DNA of 64,000 nucleotides from Lacinutrix sp. C3R15. GTDB taxonomy: Bacteria; Bacteroidota; Bacteroidia; Flavobacteriales; Flavobacteriaceae. Below, piece after piece: positions 16,202-24,698 of the stretch. Every line of letters begins with the position of its first letter. The first letter of the stretch is position 1. Made by a program: the position numbers and the translations under genes. The stretch lies in assembly GCF_018860825.1 (NCBI RefSeq), contig NZ_JAHKPZ010000004.1, positions 372,001 to 436,000 of the forward strand, written 5' to 3'. A model generated the notes under the pieces. That model searched no databases. It was given only the letters and a program-made list of their open reading frames with translations, and was not told the origin of the DNA.

Positions 16202-17476
16202 TTAAAAATATTCTGTTAGTGCTAATATTCCATTGTACGATATAATACAGGCAAAAAGGAGTGAAGCGAAAAGGCCAACATTAACAAAAATACTTGTTTT
16301 GTATCCTTGCATTATTTTTTTGTTATTCACTATTAGTATAATACCTAGAATAACAATTGGTAAAACAAATACATTGAATACTTGTGATAGAATTTGAATT
16401 TCTATTGGGTTTGCACCAAAAGCAGGACCAATTAAAGCGACTAAGCAAGCAACAGCAGTAATAATTCTAAACTGTTTTGAGCTGGTATCTAATTCACCAG
16501 ATTGGTAATCTGCTATTAATAAAGGAGCTATTAACAAGCAAGGAAAAATAGAAGAAAGCCCAGCGCTTAAAGCACCAAAAAAGAATATAGAAACAGCCCA
16601 TTTACCTGCAACAGGCTCTAATGTGTTAGCCATATCTAATACTTGCGAAACCTCTTTGCCTTGGTAGTATAAAGCGCCAGCAGCTACAGCCATAATTACA
16701 CCACTAATAATAAATATTAAAATTGCAGCTGTAATAGAGTCTTTTTTCTGTTGATCTAAATTTTTAATAGTCCATCCTTTTCCTTTTACAAAAAGAGGTC
16801 TAGATAAAAATGTAGCAGATGCCATAGTAGTACCAACAAAAGCAGCCACCAACATTTTACCACCAGGAACATCTGGTATTGTTGGTATTAATCCTTTAAC
16901 CACATCTATAGAAAGTGGTTGTACAAAACATAAAGATAGTATAAAGGATAAACCCATTAAAGTTACAAATATGACTAGTATTTTTTCGAAAAAAGTATAC
17001 TTACCAACGAGCATTAACAGGTAAAAAGTAACTATAATAATAATGGCAGTAATTAAAACAACTTCATATTTATAAGCGATTAATCCTTTAAAATTGATGG
17101 CTAATATTTCAAAAATAATATTAGATGAAATCCCTAAAATACCCATTAAAGAATTCCATTGCCCAAAAGTAATACCTATAATGATTGCTATAGCTAATAT
17201 TTTTCCGAATTTAAAATGTTTTTTAAATCCGTAAAGAGCCGTTTCTCCTGTTATTAAAGCGTAATTTCCATAAGCAAACATTAAAACTCCAGAGAACAGA
17301 CAGCTTATTAAAAGTACCCATAATAATTGCATATTAAATTTGCTTCCTGCAACAATCATTGATGTTACACTACCTGTACCAATAGTGTAACCAATAGCAA
17401 AAATACCAGGTCCAAACCCTAATATTATAGCTATTATTTTTTTTAGAAATGATTTATTTGGTGTTGTGGCATCCAT
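16202..17476 (-). CDS. Nramp-fold (SLC11-like) membrane transporter lacking canonical metal motifs
   Basis: 424 residues, about 11 membrane segments. The TM1 region aligns base-for-base in length with MntH (GP...QLLW) but the metal-binding DPGN is GTGS (33-36), and the TM6 MPH is ASA (219-221). These are the residues that hold Mn/Fe in true Nramp proteins, so divalent transition-metal transport is doubtful; the substrate is unknown. It ends unit C, 35 bases after the gluconokinase/6PGDH fusion, which suggests a role in sugar-acid or alginate-bound cation handling. A conventional annotation would be Nramp family divalent metal transporter. Confidence 0.75.
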   Translation of the reverse strand: MDATTPNKSFLKKIIAIILGFGPGIFAIGYTIGTGSVTSMIVAGSKFNMQLLWVLLISCLFSGVLMFAYGNYALITGETALYGFKKHFKFGKILAIAIIIGITFGQWNSLMGILGISSNIIFEILAINFKGLIAYKYEVVLITAIIIIVTFYLLMLVGKYTFFEKILVIFVTLMGLSFILSLCFVQPLSIDVVKGLIPTIPDVPGGKMLVAAFVGTTMASATFLSRPLFVKGKGWTIKNLDQQKKDSITAAILIFIISGVIMAVAAGALYYQGKEVSQVLDMANTLEPVAGKWAVSIFFFGALSAGLSSIFPCLLIAPLLIADYQSGELDTSSKQFRIITAVACLVALIGPAFGANPIEIQILSQVFNVFVLPIVILGIILIVNNKKIMQGYKTSIFVNVGLFASLLFACIISYNGILALTEYF

Positions 17477-17511
17477 AATATGAGTTTATTTGTTGATTAT
17501 TGGGTTCTTTT

Positions 17512-19395
17512 TTAATTCCAGTTGGTATGATAGCTTTTTCCTGAGGTATCGTCAAGCCTTTGGTAGGTGTGTGCTCCAAAATAATCACGCTGTGCTTGAA
17601 TAATATTAGCTGAAGCGTATGCTGTTGTTATACCGTTAAAAAACTGAATAGCTTCTGCTAAAGCAGGACTTGTAATATCATTAAGTATACATTGTGAGAC
17701 TACTTTTTTTGCAGCAGGTTTGTATTGGTTTACAATCGCTATTAATTGCGTGTTGGTTAAAATATTGGTTGTGTCTTTAAAGATGTTTACTAATTCTTCC
17801 ATTAAGGTTGATCTAATAATGCAACCGTTAGTCCATATTCTGGCAATTTCGCTTAGGTTTAAATTCCATTCAAATTTATTGGAAGCTTCTGCTATTAACT
17901 TAAAACCTTGGTAATGATTTATGATTCTTGCAAATTGATAAGCTTCTAAAACCTCATTAGTAGTTATGTTTAACTGAGAAGTGTTTTCTTTTTTGAAACT
18001 CTCGTTTAATTGTATTCGTTCCTCTTTATAAAAAGAGATGTAGCGTGAAAATAGGGCAGAGGCAATTAATGTATTTGGTACACCAAGTTCTGCAGATGCA
18101 ATGGTTGTCCAGTTACCAGTTCCTTTATTACCTGCTTTGTCTAGTATTTTATTTACTAACCAATCGTCACCTTCTTTCTTTTTAAAAATAGCAGTTGTAA
18201 TTTCTAATAAATAACTGCTAGCATTGTCTTTCCAGGAATCTAAAGTGTTAGCGATTTCGTTAGGGTTTTGCCCTAAAGCTTTTAAGATTGTTGCAACCTC
18301 AGCTAGTAATTGCATTTCAACATATTCTACGCCATTGTGAACCATTTTTATAAATTGGCCACTGCCTTCAGGACCAACATATGTACAACAAGGTAAACCG
18401 TTTTTGTCTTTAGCAGCAATAGTTTCTAAAAAGGGAGCTACTTTGCTATAAGCGTCTTTATCTCCACTTGGCATTATAGATGGTCCCTTTAAAGCGCCTT
18501 CTTCACCACCAGAAACTCCGGTTCCTATAAAATGAATGCCTTTAGTTTTTAAATAATCAAAACGCTCTTTGGTTTTTTTGTAGTTAGAGTTTCCTCCATC
18601 AATTATAATATCGTTTTCAGATAAATGCGGAAGTAAATCTTCTATCACATAATCTATTGTTTTTCCTGCATTCACCATTAGCATGATGCGTCTTGGTTGT
18701 TGTAAAGAATTTACAAAACCTGCAATGTCATCAAAAGCTTCTGCTTGGGATAGCTCTGAATGTTGTGCTTTAAAATTTTTAGCAATATTTTCTTCAACAC
18801 CATCTACATGTCTGTTAAACATAGAAATTTTAAAACCGTTGTTAGCTAAATTTCTACATAGGCTTTTTCCCATAACTCCTAAACCAAATAATCCAAATTC
18901 TGAGGTATTCATTAATTCGTTTTTTATAGTTTTTATAATATTTTTTGGTGATAAACTAATATCTATTTGCATGGCATCTTTAGGTTCTTCTAAAGTGTCG
19001 AATTGTGATTTTAGTAATTTGGAAGGCATAAAATGGTCTGATCGACTATTCATTCTTTCGTAAATTTGCTCAAAAGTGCCTGATAAATATATCCATTTTG
19101 TTTGCTTGTGAATATCCTGACTTAAAATGTCGCGATATTTTTGCTTTAATGCAGAGCATACAATAACACAGCTGTTTTTAGTCAACTGTTTTTTAGCTAA
19201 ATGGTTTAACGTTTCTAGCCAACCTTGTCTGTCATCATCATTTAAGGCTTTTCCGTTAGACATTTTAGTAATGTTACTTTCTGGATGAAAATCGTCTCCA
19301 TCAAAAAAAGGAATGTCTAATTCTTTAGATAATAAATTTCCGATGGTACTTTTTCCACAACCAGAAACTCCCATTACAAATATTACTTTTTTCAA
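17512..19395 (-). CDS. Fused gluconokinase / 6-phosphogluconate dehydrogenase
   Basis: 627 residues. Residues 1-161 are a complete gluconokinase: P-loop GVSGCGKST (9-17), DGDDFHP, and CSALKQKYRD. Residues 162-627 are a complete 6-phosphogluconate dehydrogenase: Rossmann GLGVMG, IIDGGNSNY, and the catalytic signature GSGQFIKMVHNGVEY with Lys, His, Asn and Glu. Together they would turn gluconate into ribulose-5-phosphate, making NADPH. The join is direct (NELMNTSEFGLF), and Met162 could also serve as an internal start. It lies 11 bases after the PL7 gene. NADPH supply for the DEH reductase is a plausible reason for its presence here (inference). Confidence 0.9.
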   Translation of the reverse strand: MKKVIFVMGVSGCGKSTIGNLLSKELDIPFFDGDDFHPESNITKMSNGKALNDDDRQGWLETLNHLAKKQLTKNSCVIVCSALKQKYRDILSQDIHKQTKWIYLSGTFEQIYERMNSRSDHFMPSKLLKSQFDTLEEPKDAMQIDISLSPKNIIKTIKNELMNTSEFGLFGLGVMGKSLCRNLANNGFKISMFNRHVDGVEENIAKNFKAQHSELSQAEAFDDIAGFVNSLQQPRRIMLMVNAGKTIDYVIEDLLPHLSENDIIIDGGNSNYKKTKERFDYLKTKGIHFIGTGVSGGEEGALKGPSIMPSGDKDAYSKVAPFLETIAAKDKNGLPCCTYVGPEGSGQFIKMVHNGVEYVEMQLLAEVATILKALGQNPNEIANTLDSWKDNASSYLLEITTAIFKKKEGDDWLVNKILDKAGNKGTGNWTTIASAELGVPNTLIASALFSRYISFYKEERIQLNESFKKENTSQLNITTNEVLEAYQFARIINHYQGFKLIAEASNKFEWNLNLSEIARIWTNGCIIRSTLMEELVNIFKDTTNILTNTQLIAIVNQYKPAAKKVVSQCILNDITSPALAEAIQFFNGITTAYASANIIQAQRDYFGAHTYQRLDDTSGKSYHTNWN

Positions 19396-19406
19396 TGTGT
19401 TTTATT

Positions 19407-20459
19407 TTATTGGTTAGGTGCTGTTCCTTCTCCTACAGTTGCTTCTTTAAACCAAACTTCGGCATAACAACCGTTTGCATATTGTTTTGCAATATCTCCA
19501 TTATAAGTTTCAGAACCTGTGTGCCATACTATGTTTTCTTCTGGGTTTTTACCATTAGTTTGATTGTAAGCACCTTGTTTAAAGTAGTTAATTTCACCAG
19601 CATAAGCGCTATCACGTTCAACACCATCACGACCAATGGTTGCATATAGTTTCCAGATTTGCTCAGGTATATCTTTTTTAGAAGCAAAGTCTGATTGTAA
19701 CAAGTTCTTGGTGAATTTTACCGTTTCATGTCCTTCACTTGTAAAGGTAAGATACATGATGCCTTTGTATACGTTTATTTCATAACTAAACTCTTCGCCT
19801 AAAGCTATACCATCTTTTGGTTCTTCTGGGTATGTGTTAGGAGCGGTACCAATAACAGACATGTCATTTCCCCAAACTGCAGTTGAATAATCCCAACGTG
19901 TAGAATTGTCTTCACCATCTGTATTTATTTCATAATTCCAGAATACAGACCCTTTGGTGTGTCCAGGAAATTTTTTGTAGAAGATTTTTATAGGTTCGTT
20001 TTCGTGACCTTCATCACTATGAATTTGACCAACTACTACAGAATACGAAGCTGCCACTCTAGCATCACCAGAGGTTGAAACATGTTGTACCTTTAATGTA
20101 CCTGTTAATTTACCACCAACTTCTGGAATCCAATGTTTTTTTTGACCTAATTCTGTTCTGGTATTATTAGAAGTACGCGATGTGATTCCTGAATTTGGTG
20201 TTTTGTACACTACCCAGTCTGTATCATTTTCATGTGCTACATAAAAGAAATCATCTTTAGCATAATTGACTAATGAATCTTGATAAGTTCCGTCTCCTAA
20301 AAGAATTTTCCACTGCTCCATAAACGGAATTACATCACTTGGATACTTGTCTTTCTTTGCGGTTTCATTTTTTACTGAAGCCTCTGTATTTGTTTTTGTA
20401 TCGTTTTTACACGCAACGATTAGTAAAAAGGTAAAGATTGTAAATAGTATTTTTTTCAT
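19407..20459 (-). CDS. PL7 alginate lyase, lipoprotein
   Basis: 350 residues. Lipoprotein signal ending IVAC (Cys17), a short linker, then one alginate-lyase-2 jelly roll (about 45-340). The three PL7 motifs are visible: RTELG (first motif, Gly instead of the common Arg at the end), QIH, and YFKQGAYNQ. QIH, rather than QVH, is generally linked to activity on guluronate-containing stretches. It is an endolytic beta-elimination enzyme that cuts alginate, most likely at the cell surface. Encoded 36 bases after the PL6 gene and 11 bases before the GntK-Gnd fusion. Confidence 0.93.
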   Translation of the reverse strand: MKKILFTIFTFLLIVACKNDTKTNTEASVKNETAKKDKYPSDVIPFMEQWKILLGDGTYQDSLVNYAKDDFFYVAHENDTDWVVYKTPNSGITSRTSNNTRTELGQKKHWIPEVGGKLTGTLKVQHVSTSGDARVAASYSVVVGQIHSDEGHENEPIKIFYKKFPGHTKGSVFWNYEINTDGEDNSTRWDYSTAVWGNDMSVIGTAPNTYPEEPKDGIALGEEFSYEINVYKGIMYLTFTSEGHETVKFTKNLLQSDFASKKDIPEQIWKLYATIGRDGVERDSAYAGEINYFKQGAYNQTNGKNPEENIVWHTGSETYNGDIAKQYANGCYAEVWFKEATVGEGTAPNQ

Positions 20460-20495
20460 GGTAAGCGTTTATGTTTTGTTTAGGAAAAGTTTATG

Positions 20496-22823
20496 TTAGT
20501 ACATTAACTTCATCACTAAGTTTTCTTCGGTTTTTATTTGTCCAGAATTAGTTATTCTGTTGTTAGATTCTACATTGTTTTTTGCTCCCCAAAGAATAGA
20601 AACAAATTGTACCTTATTGTCTTTAAATGTATTGTTGTTAATATCTACATTAACAATTCCGTTGTGGTTTAGCAGTCTTTTGTTTTTTTCGTTTACACCA
20701 CAATTGGTAAAAGTGCTGTTGGTTATTAATAGGTTTCCGCCAATGGTAGACTCGTCATAACCACCTCTATAATAATCAACAACGTTTTGTTTTACGTTAT
20801 TAAAATTACAGTTTTTAATGGTTAAATATTCTGTATTGTAATCCCCTTTGTCATTTGTTTCTTCAGATAATTCGATACCATTTTCACAGTTAGAAATAGA
20901 GGTGTTATCAAAAGTGATACGTTCTGCAAAGGATTCTTTATACACTTTTAATACATAATTAAAATCGCTGATTTCTGTATTTGAAACGTTTAACCCAAAA
21001 TGATTTGCCATGTTTTCTTTTAAGCTGGCAAAGGCATAATTAGAAGAATTTCCTTTTAATATTATGTTGTTAATACTTAGCTTTCCTTTAGACTGTAGTG
21101 AAAATAAAGGGGTGTTTGCCTTACCAGAAAAAACGAGTTGCGCTTTTTCATTTTCTTTAGACTGAATAGTTATGGTTTTATGGATAACTAAAGATTTGTT
21201 TATTGTATACATACCTTTTGCTACAGTAATAATATCGCCATTGCTAACTTGATCTATTTTAGTTTGTAAATCTTCGGCTTTAGTTACAATATGTGTTGTT
21301 GGGGTTTTAGCTTCTACTACGTTAGAATACCAGGAAGTACCATATTTTGATTTGTCTAAAATATTCGGGTTAGTAACTTCTGTATTTACAACCGCTCCTA
21401 TACTGTTACTGTTTTTTCTTGAGTTACCAAATAAATCTTTTGTGATCGTGTTAAAATCAAATCCGTTATACGCTTTTATTTCTGAAGGCATTCCTGTTGG
21501 AATAAAAATATTATCGGATACTTTTTTTAACTCTAAAGACGAAGCAGTAATACCACCATTAAAATCTTTGAAAGTAACCCCTTGATTGTCTATAATATTA
21601 CTTTTAAAAGTAACACCATCTGCTTTATCATTTTCTACTACAATATTTTCTAATCCTTTTTTATTATAAATAACATTATTAGCAAGGGTTGTTCTAATAG
21701 CTCTTGCAGAGCGTATTTCAGATTTTGGTAAAACGTCTGCTTGTGCAATATTTGTACCTACACCAAATTGCCAAGGTGAACTACAGTTTACATACGTGTT
21801 GTAAGCTATTACCACATCTGTTACTTGGTTGTAACGGTTTAAAGGTGATTTAGGTATACCATTCATTACTGCTAAAGGGCTTCTAAAGCTTGTGCCAACT
21901 AAGTTGAAGAAATAGTTATTGGTAACCCAATGTCCTGTGTTTATAATTCTAATGCCGCCAATGTTTTTATTGATGCCATCTCCAATAAAATAGTTACCGT
22001 CAATAATGCTATAGTTACCATGACGTGTTACTAAAGAACCTTCACTTTTGTAAAAAACATTATTTCTAAATTCATTAAAATTAGTTTTACTAGAAATTAC
22101 TTCTACTTCACCATTACACTCTTCAAACAAGTTATTAGCAACCAAGGTGTGACTTGGTGACATAGAGGTGAAACTATTACCTAGTTGAATGGTTTCTCCG
22201 CTTGGTCCTCCTTTTACAGGTCGTGGCCCAAAATGGTTATTGATAATTTGATGGTAATTATTAATGCTTTCTATACCTTCAATACTTACTCTTACAGTAG
22301 GACCTCTATTTGTTTTTCCGGCAATGTAGCAGTTGCTTAGTTCGTTGTTTCTTCCCCAAAACTGTACCCATAAATCGCTGTTATCGCGTTTGGGTTTGTT
22401 AAAATCTTCAATAACAGAATTGGTAAGTTTGCAATTGTATGCAATTTCATCCAATGTATCTTTGTTGCTTATTTTAAAATCTACTACTGCATTTGAAGGT
22501 GAGAAACCGTTTTTAAAATGTAATCCTTCCGCTATTAGATATTCACCACCAAATTTTAAATAAGATTTTCCTTCAATGGTTACTTTACCAGGAGTTTCTG
22601 CTTGTAAAGTAATTGGCTTTTCTTTGGTGCCTTTTCCTCTAAAATTAATTTCAACATCTTTATAAATACCGTTTGCTAAAACAATATGGTCTCCTGGTTT
22701 GGCTTGATTAATTGCAGAATTTAATTCTTCTATATTAGTTACTTTAATAAAGCTGTTTTTTGTTTCTTCTTTACAAGCTATAAGTAGTATGGATAAAAAT
22801 AGAATACAAACTGTTTTTTTCAT
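20496..22823 (-). CDS. PL6 alginate lyase, two-domain lipoprotein (copy 2)
   Basis: 775 residues, lipidated at Cys17 (LLIAC). Same two-domain architecture as the PL6 gene at 13743-16085, with catalytic Lys246 (ISSKT) and Arg267 (TRHGN) and calcium ligands Glu239/Glu241. The two copies match in layout through both domains but have clearly diverged in sequence, which suggests an old duplication with possible division of labour (for example guluronate-rich versus mixed blocks). First gene of unit C; the promoter lies about 230 bases upstream. Confidence 0.92.
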   Translation of the reverse strand: MKKTVCILFLSILLIACKEETKNSFIKVTNIEELNSAINQAKPGDHIVLANGIYKDVEINFRGKGTKEKPITLQAETPGKVTIEGKSYLKFGGEYLIAEGLHFKNGFSPSNAVVDFKISNKDTLDEIAYNCKLTNSVIEDFNKPKRDNSDLWVQFWGRNNELSNCYIAGKTNRGPTVRVSIEGIESINNYHQIINNHFGPRPVKGGPSGETIQLGNSFTSMSPSHTLVANNLFEECNGEVEVISSKTNFNEFRNNVFYKSEGSLVTRHGNYSIIDGNYFIGDGINKNIGGIRIINTGHWVTNNYFFNLVGTSFRSPLAVMNGIPKSPLNRYNQVTDVVIAYNTYVNCSSPWQFGVGTNIAQADVLPKSEIRSARAIRTTLANNVIYNKKGLENIVVENDKADGVTFKSNIIDNQGVTFKDFNGGITASSLELKKVSDNIFIPTGMPSEIKAYNGFDFNTITKDLFGNSRKNSNSIGAVVNTEVTNPNILDKSKYGTSWYSNVVEAKTPTTHIVTKAEDLQTKIDQVSNGDIITVAKGMYTINKSLVIHKTITIQSKENEKAQLVFSGKANTPLFSLQSKGKLSINNIILKGNSSNYAFASLKENMANHFGLNVSNTEISDFNYVLKVYKESFAERITFDNTSISNCENGIELSEETNDKGDYNTEYLTIKNCNFNNVKQNVVDYYRGGYDESTIGGNLLITNSTFTNCGVNEKNKRLLNHNGIVNVDINNNTFKDNKVQFVSILWGAKNNVESNNRITNSGQIKTEENLVMKLMY

Positions 22824-23038
22824 AACTAATGAATTAGGTTGTTGTTTTAAAAAGAAAAAAGGGCTTTTGTTTTTTAAAGACCTTTTTAAGTTTTAATATT
22901 TATTTTCTAACGCTTAAATTTCACTTTTTTAAATAAGTAAAACACTAGTGTTTGAGCGTGTTATATTGTTTTTTTATTTATACAATACTATTTACTTAAA
23001 GAAGGTGCGTCTTCGTAAAAATAGAATAGAACAATAAA
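22824..23038 (-). other. Leader/intergenic region upstream of PL6 copy 2
   Basis: This is the presumed 5' leader of unit C. It is AT-rich with no gene. A weak hairpin (AAAAAGG 22856-22862 with CCTTTTT 22881-22887) is followed by a U-rich stretch on the minus strand, close to the start codon; it is less convincing than the susC leader hairpin. A small GAAG/CTTC hairpin lies near 23001-23015. Confidence 0.4.
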
Positions 23039-23091
23039 TTGGTTAACCAGATTGGTTTACCAAAAATAGAGATATTTATTTAATTCGCAAA
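23039..23091 (-). promoter_or_regulatory. PL6/PL7/gntK-gnd promoter with tandem GntR/FCD-type operators (unit C)
   Basis: Dyads TTGGTTAACCAG (23039-23050) and TTGGTTTACCAA (23052-23063), identical to the susC site over all 25 bases. Minus-strand -7 TATTTTTG (23068-23061) and -33 TTTG (23091-23088) are 19 bp apart and in the same register with the operator as at susC. Confidence 0.8.
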
Positions 23092-23212
23092 TAATTATTA
23101 ATAAAATTTAAAATTAAGCAGTTTGTAACGCCTTTTTTTGTTAAATTTATTAAAGAAATTTCTTTCCCTAAGTTTTTAATAGCAGCTTAATAAACGTTTA
23201 AATTATATATAT

Positions 23213-23881
23213 ATGTTAGGTGATACTTTAAAAATTGCTTTTGGCGAATTAGGCCAAAAAGAAATTAGTGGTTCTGCACACAATGAGCGTATTTTAGAAT
23301 ACCAGGAAATGACAGGTTTAGATTTTGGTAATGATGAGGTAGCTTGGTGTAGTATTTTTGCAAATTGGGTTGCTTTACAGGCAAATTTAGAAATGTCTCA
23401 TAATGCAATGGCCAGGAGTTGGTTACAAGTTGGCAAGAAAACCGTTTGGCCACAGCCTGGAGATGTTGTAGTTTTTTGGCGAACTGATATTAATGGTCCT
23501 TTTGGTCATGTTGGTTTTTTTCTGGGTTACACAAAAAGTGGAAAGTCTATTTATTGTCTTGGCGGAAATCAAGATAACCAAGTGAATATTCAAACTTTTC
23601 CTTTAGACAGAATTATTGAGTTTAGAAGTTTAACAGATAATTTAAAAGAAGATTTAGAAATACCAACAGGGTATTTAAGAAAAGGAGACAGTAGTGATAA
23701 AGTAAAACTTTTACAAAAGATACTTATTAAGCTAAACTACTTAACAGGTAGTGCAGATGGTGTGTTTGGGCCAAAAACAGAGGCTGCCCTTTTAAAGTTT
23801 CAAGAGGAAAATGCAATAACTATAGATGGTATTTATGGTAGTGAATCTAGAGAAACTTTATACCATATTTTGAATACCTAA
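23213..23881 (+). CDS. CHAP/NlpC-P60-like cysteine hydrolase with C-terminal peptidoglycan-binding domain
   Basis: 222 residues. The N-terminal part (about 1-140) resembles the TIGR02594-type CHAP-like family, with catalytic Cys in VAWCSIFANW, His in FGHVGFF, and a polar GGNQDN. The C-terminal part (about 150-220) is a PG_binding_1 domain (KGDSSDKVKLLQKIL, DGVFGPKTEAAL). Predicted to cut peptide bonds in peptidoglycan. No signal peptide or membrane segment is visible, which is like phage endolysins. It is a lone plus-strand gene divergent from the alginate locus; the start ATG follows an AT-rich stretch. A perfect palindrome AAAGAAATTTCTTT lies at 23152-23165. Confidence 0.8.
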   Translation: MLGDTLKIAFGELGQKEISGSAHNERILEYQEMTGLDFGNDEVAWCSIFANWVALQANLEMSHNAMARSWLQVGKKTVWPQPGDVVVFWRTDINGPFGHVGFFLGYTKSGKSIYCLGGNQDNQVNIQTFPLDRIIEFRSLTDNLKEDLEIPTGYLRKGDSSDKVKLLQKILIKLNYLTGSADGVFGPKTEAALLKFQEENAITIDGIYGSESRETLYHILNT

Positions 23882-23973
23882 CATATAAAACTCTTGTTGG
23901 GCAAAAGTGTTCTTTTGTCTATTCTAGAAATGAAGAACTTAAATGGAATCTTTTACAGAAGCGTTAGTTAAAA

Positions 23974-24462
23974 CTATAACGCTTGCTTTTTAACAAAACT
24001 CATTTTAAGTGTATGAGGTTCGTTATCTACCCAAGTAGTATGGTTCCATTGCATGGTGTTTTTAGAAAGTTTTGTTATTTTAATTTTAAAGCTTTCTGTT
24101 TCACCATTGTCTTTTTTTGTTTTTAATACAACGTCATACTGCTCTTTTTTGTTAGCAGATTTAGCAATATCAAAAGATATCTTTCTTTTTCCGTATGCGC
24201 AATAAAGATCATTTATAGAATAAGTTCCTGTATTGTTTAACTCACTAAACCTCCAAAGACTTTGTTCAAAACAAAGGTTAGTTACATCATTAAAAAGTGT
24301 TATTCTGTCATAAAAATCGGGTTCCATATAAGACACTTTATCAAGTAACCAGTAATCTTTAAGAATTCTTTCTGAAGAAGCATCATTAGATGGTTTTAAT
24401 GCAAGTAATAGAAGGCACGATAAGGGAATGAAGACTAATTTTTTAATCATTTTGCTATTCAT
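23974..24462 (-). CDS. Lipocalin-like small exported protein (paralogue 1)
   Basis: 162 residues, function unknown. N-terminal signal-like hydrophobic stretch (about 7-22) without an obvious lipid cysteine; a second in-frame Met at codon 5 is also a possible start. The mature part follows a lipocalin-like pattern: WLLDKVSYMEPDFYDRI, then CFEQSLWRF, INDLYCAYGKR, and a terminal TMQWNHTTW strand. It is plainly homologous to the protein at 27717-28181, with two conserved cysteines. Confidence 0.7.
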   Translation of the reverse strand: MNSKMIKKLVFIPLSCLLLLALKPSNDASSERILKDYWLLDKVSYMEPDFYDRITLFNDVTNLCFEQSLWRFSELNNTGTYSINDLYCAYGKRKISFDIAKSANKKEQYDVVLKTKKDNGETESFKIKITKLSKNTMQWNHTTWVDNEPHTLKMSFVKKQAL

Positions 24463-24665
24463 ATTGCTAGCATAACAAAATTTAAATTATTGAAAACCAG
24501 ACCCCTTTTTTCTAGTGATTCAGTAGTTTAAAAAATGCTTTGTTAAATGTTTAAGAAAAAGTGTTTTTTGTTAAACATTTAAATGCTATTGTTAGGGAAA
24601 ACTGTGTTTTTTGACAGATATTTAATCGACAAAGTGCGAATATAACGCATTAACGGTAATTTTTG

Positions 24666-24689
24666 CTAAAAAAAACATGTTTTTTTTAG
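24666..24689. terminator. Perfect 24-bp palindrome downstream of tex
   Basis: CTAAAAAAAACA followed by its exact complement, 9 bases past the tex stop. It is A/U-rich with the U run inside the stem, so termination is likely but would be weak. A second 10-bp hairpin (24545-24554 with 24571-24580) follows further downstream. Confidence 0.45.
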
Positions 24690-24698
24690 TTTTAAAAA

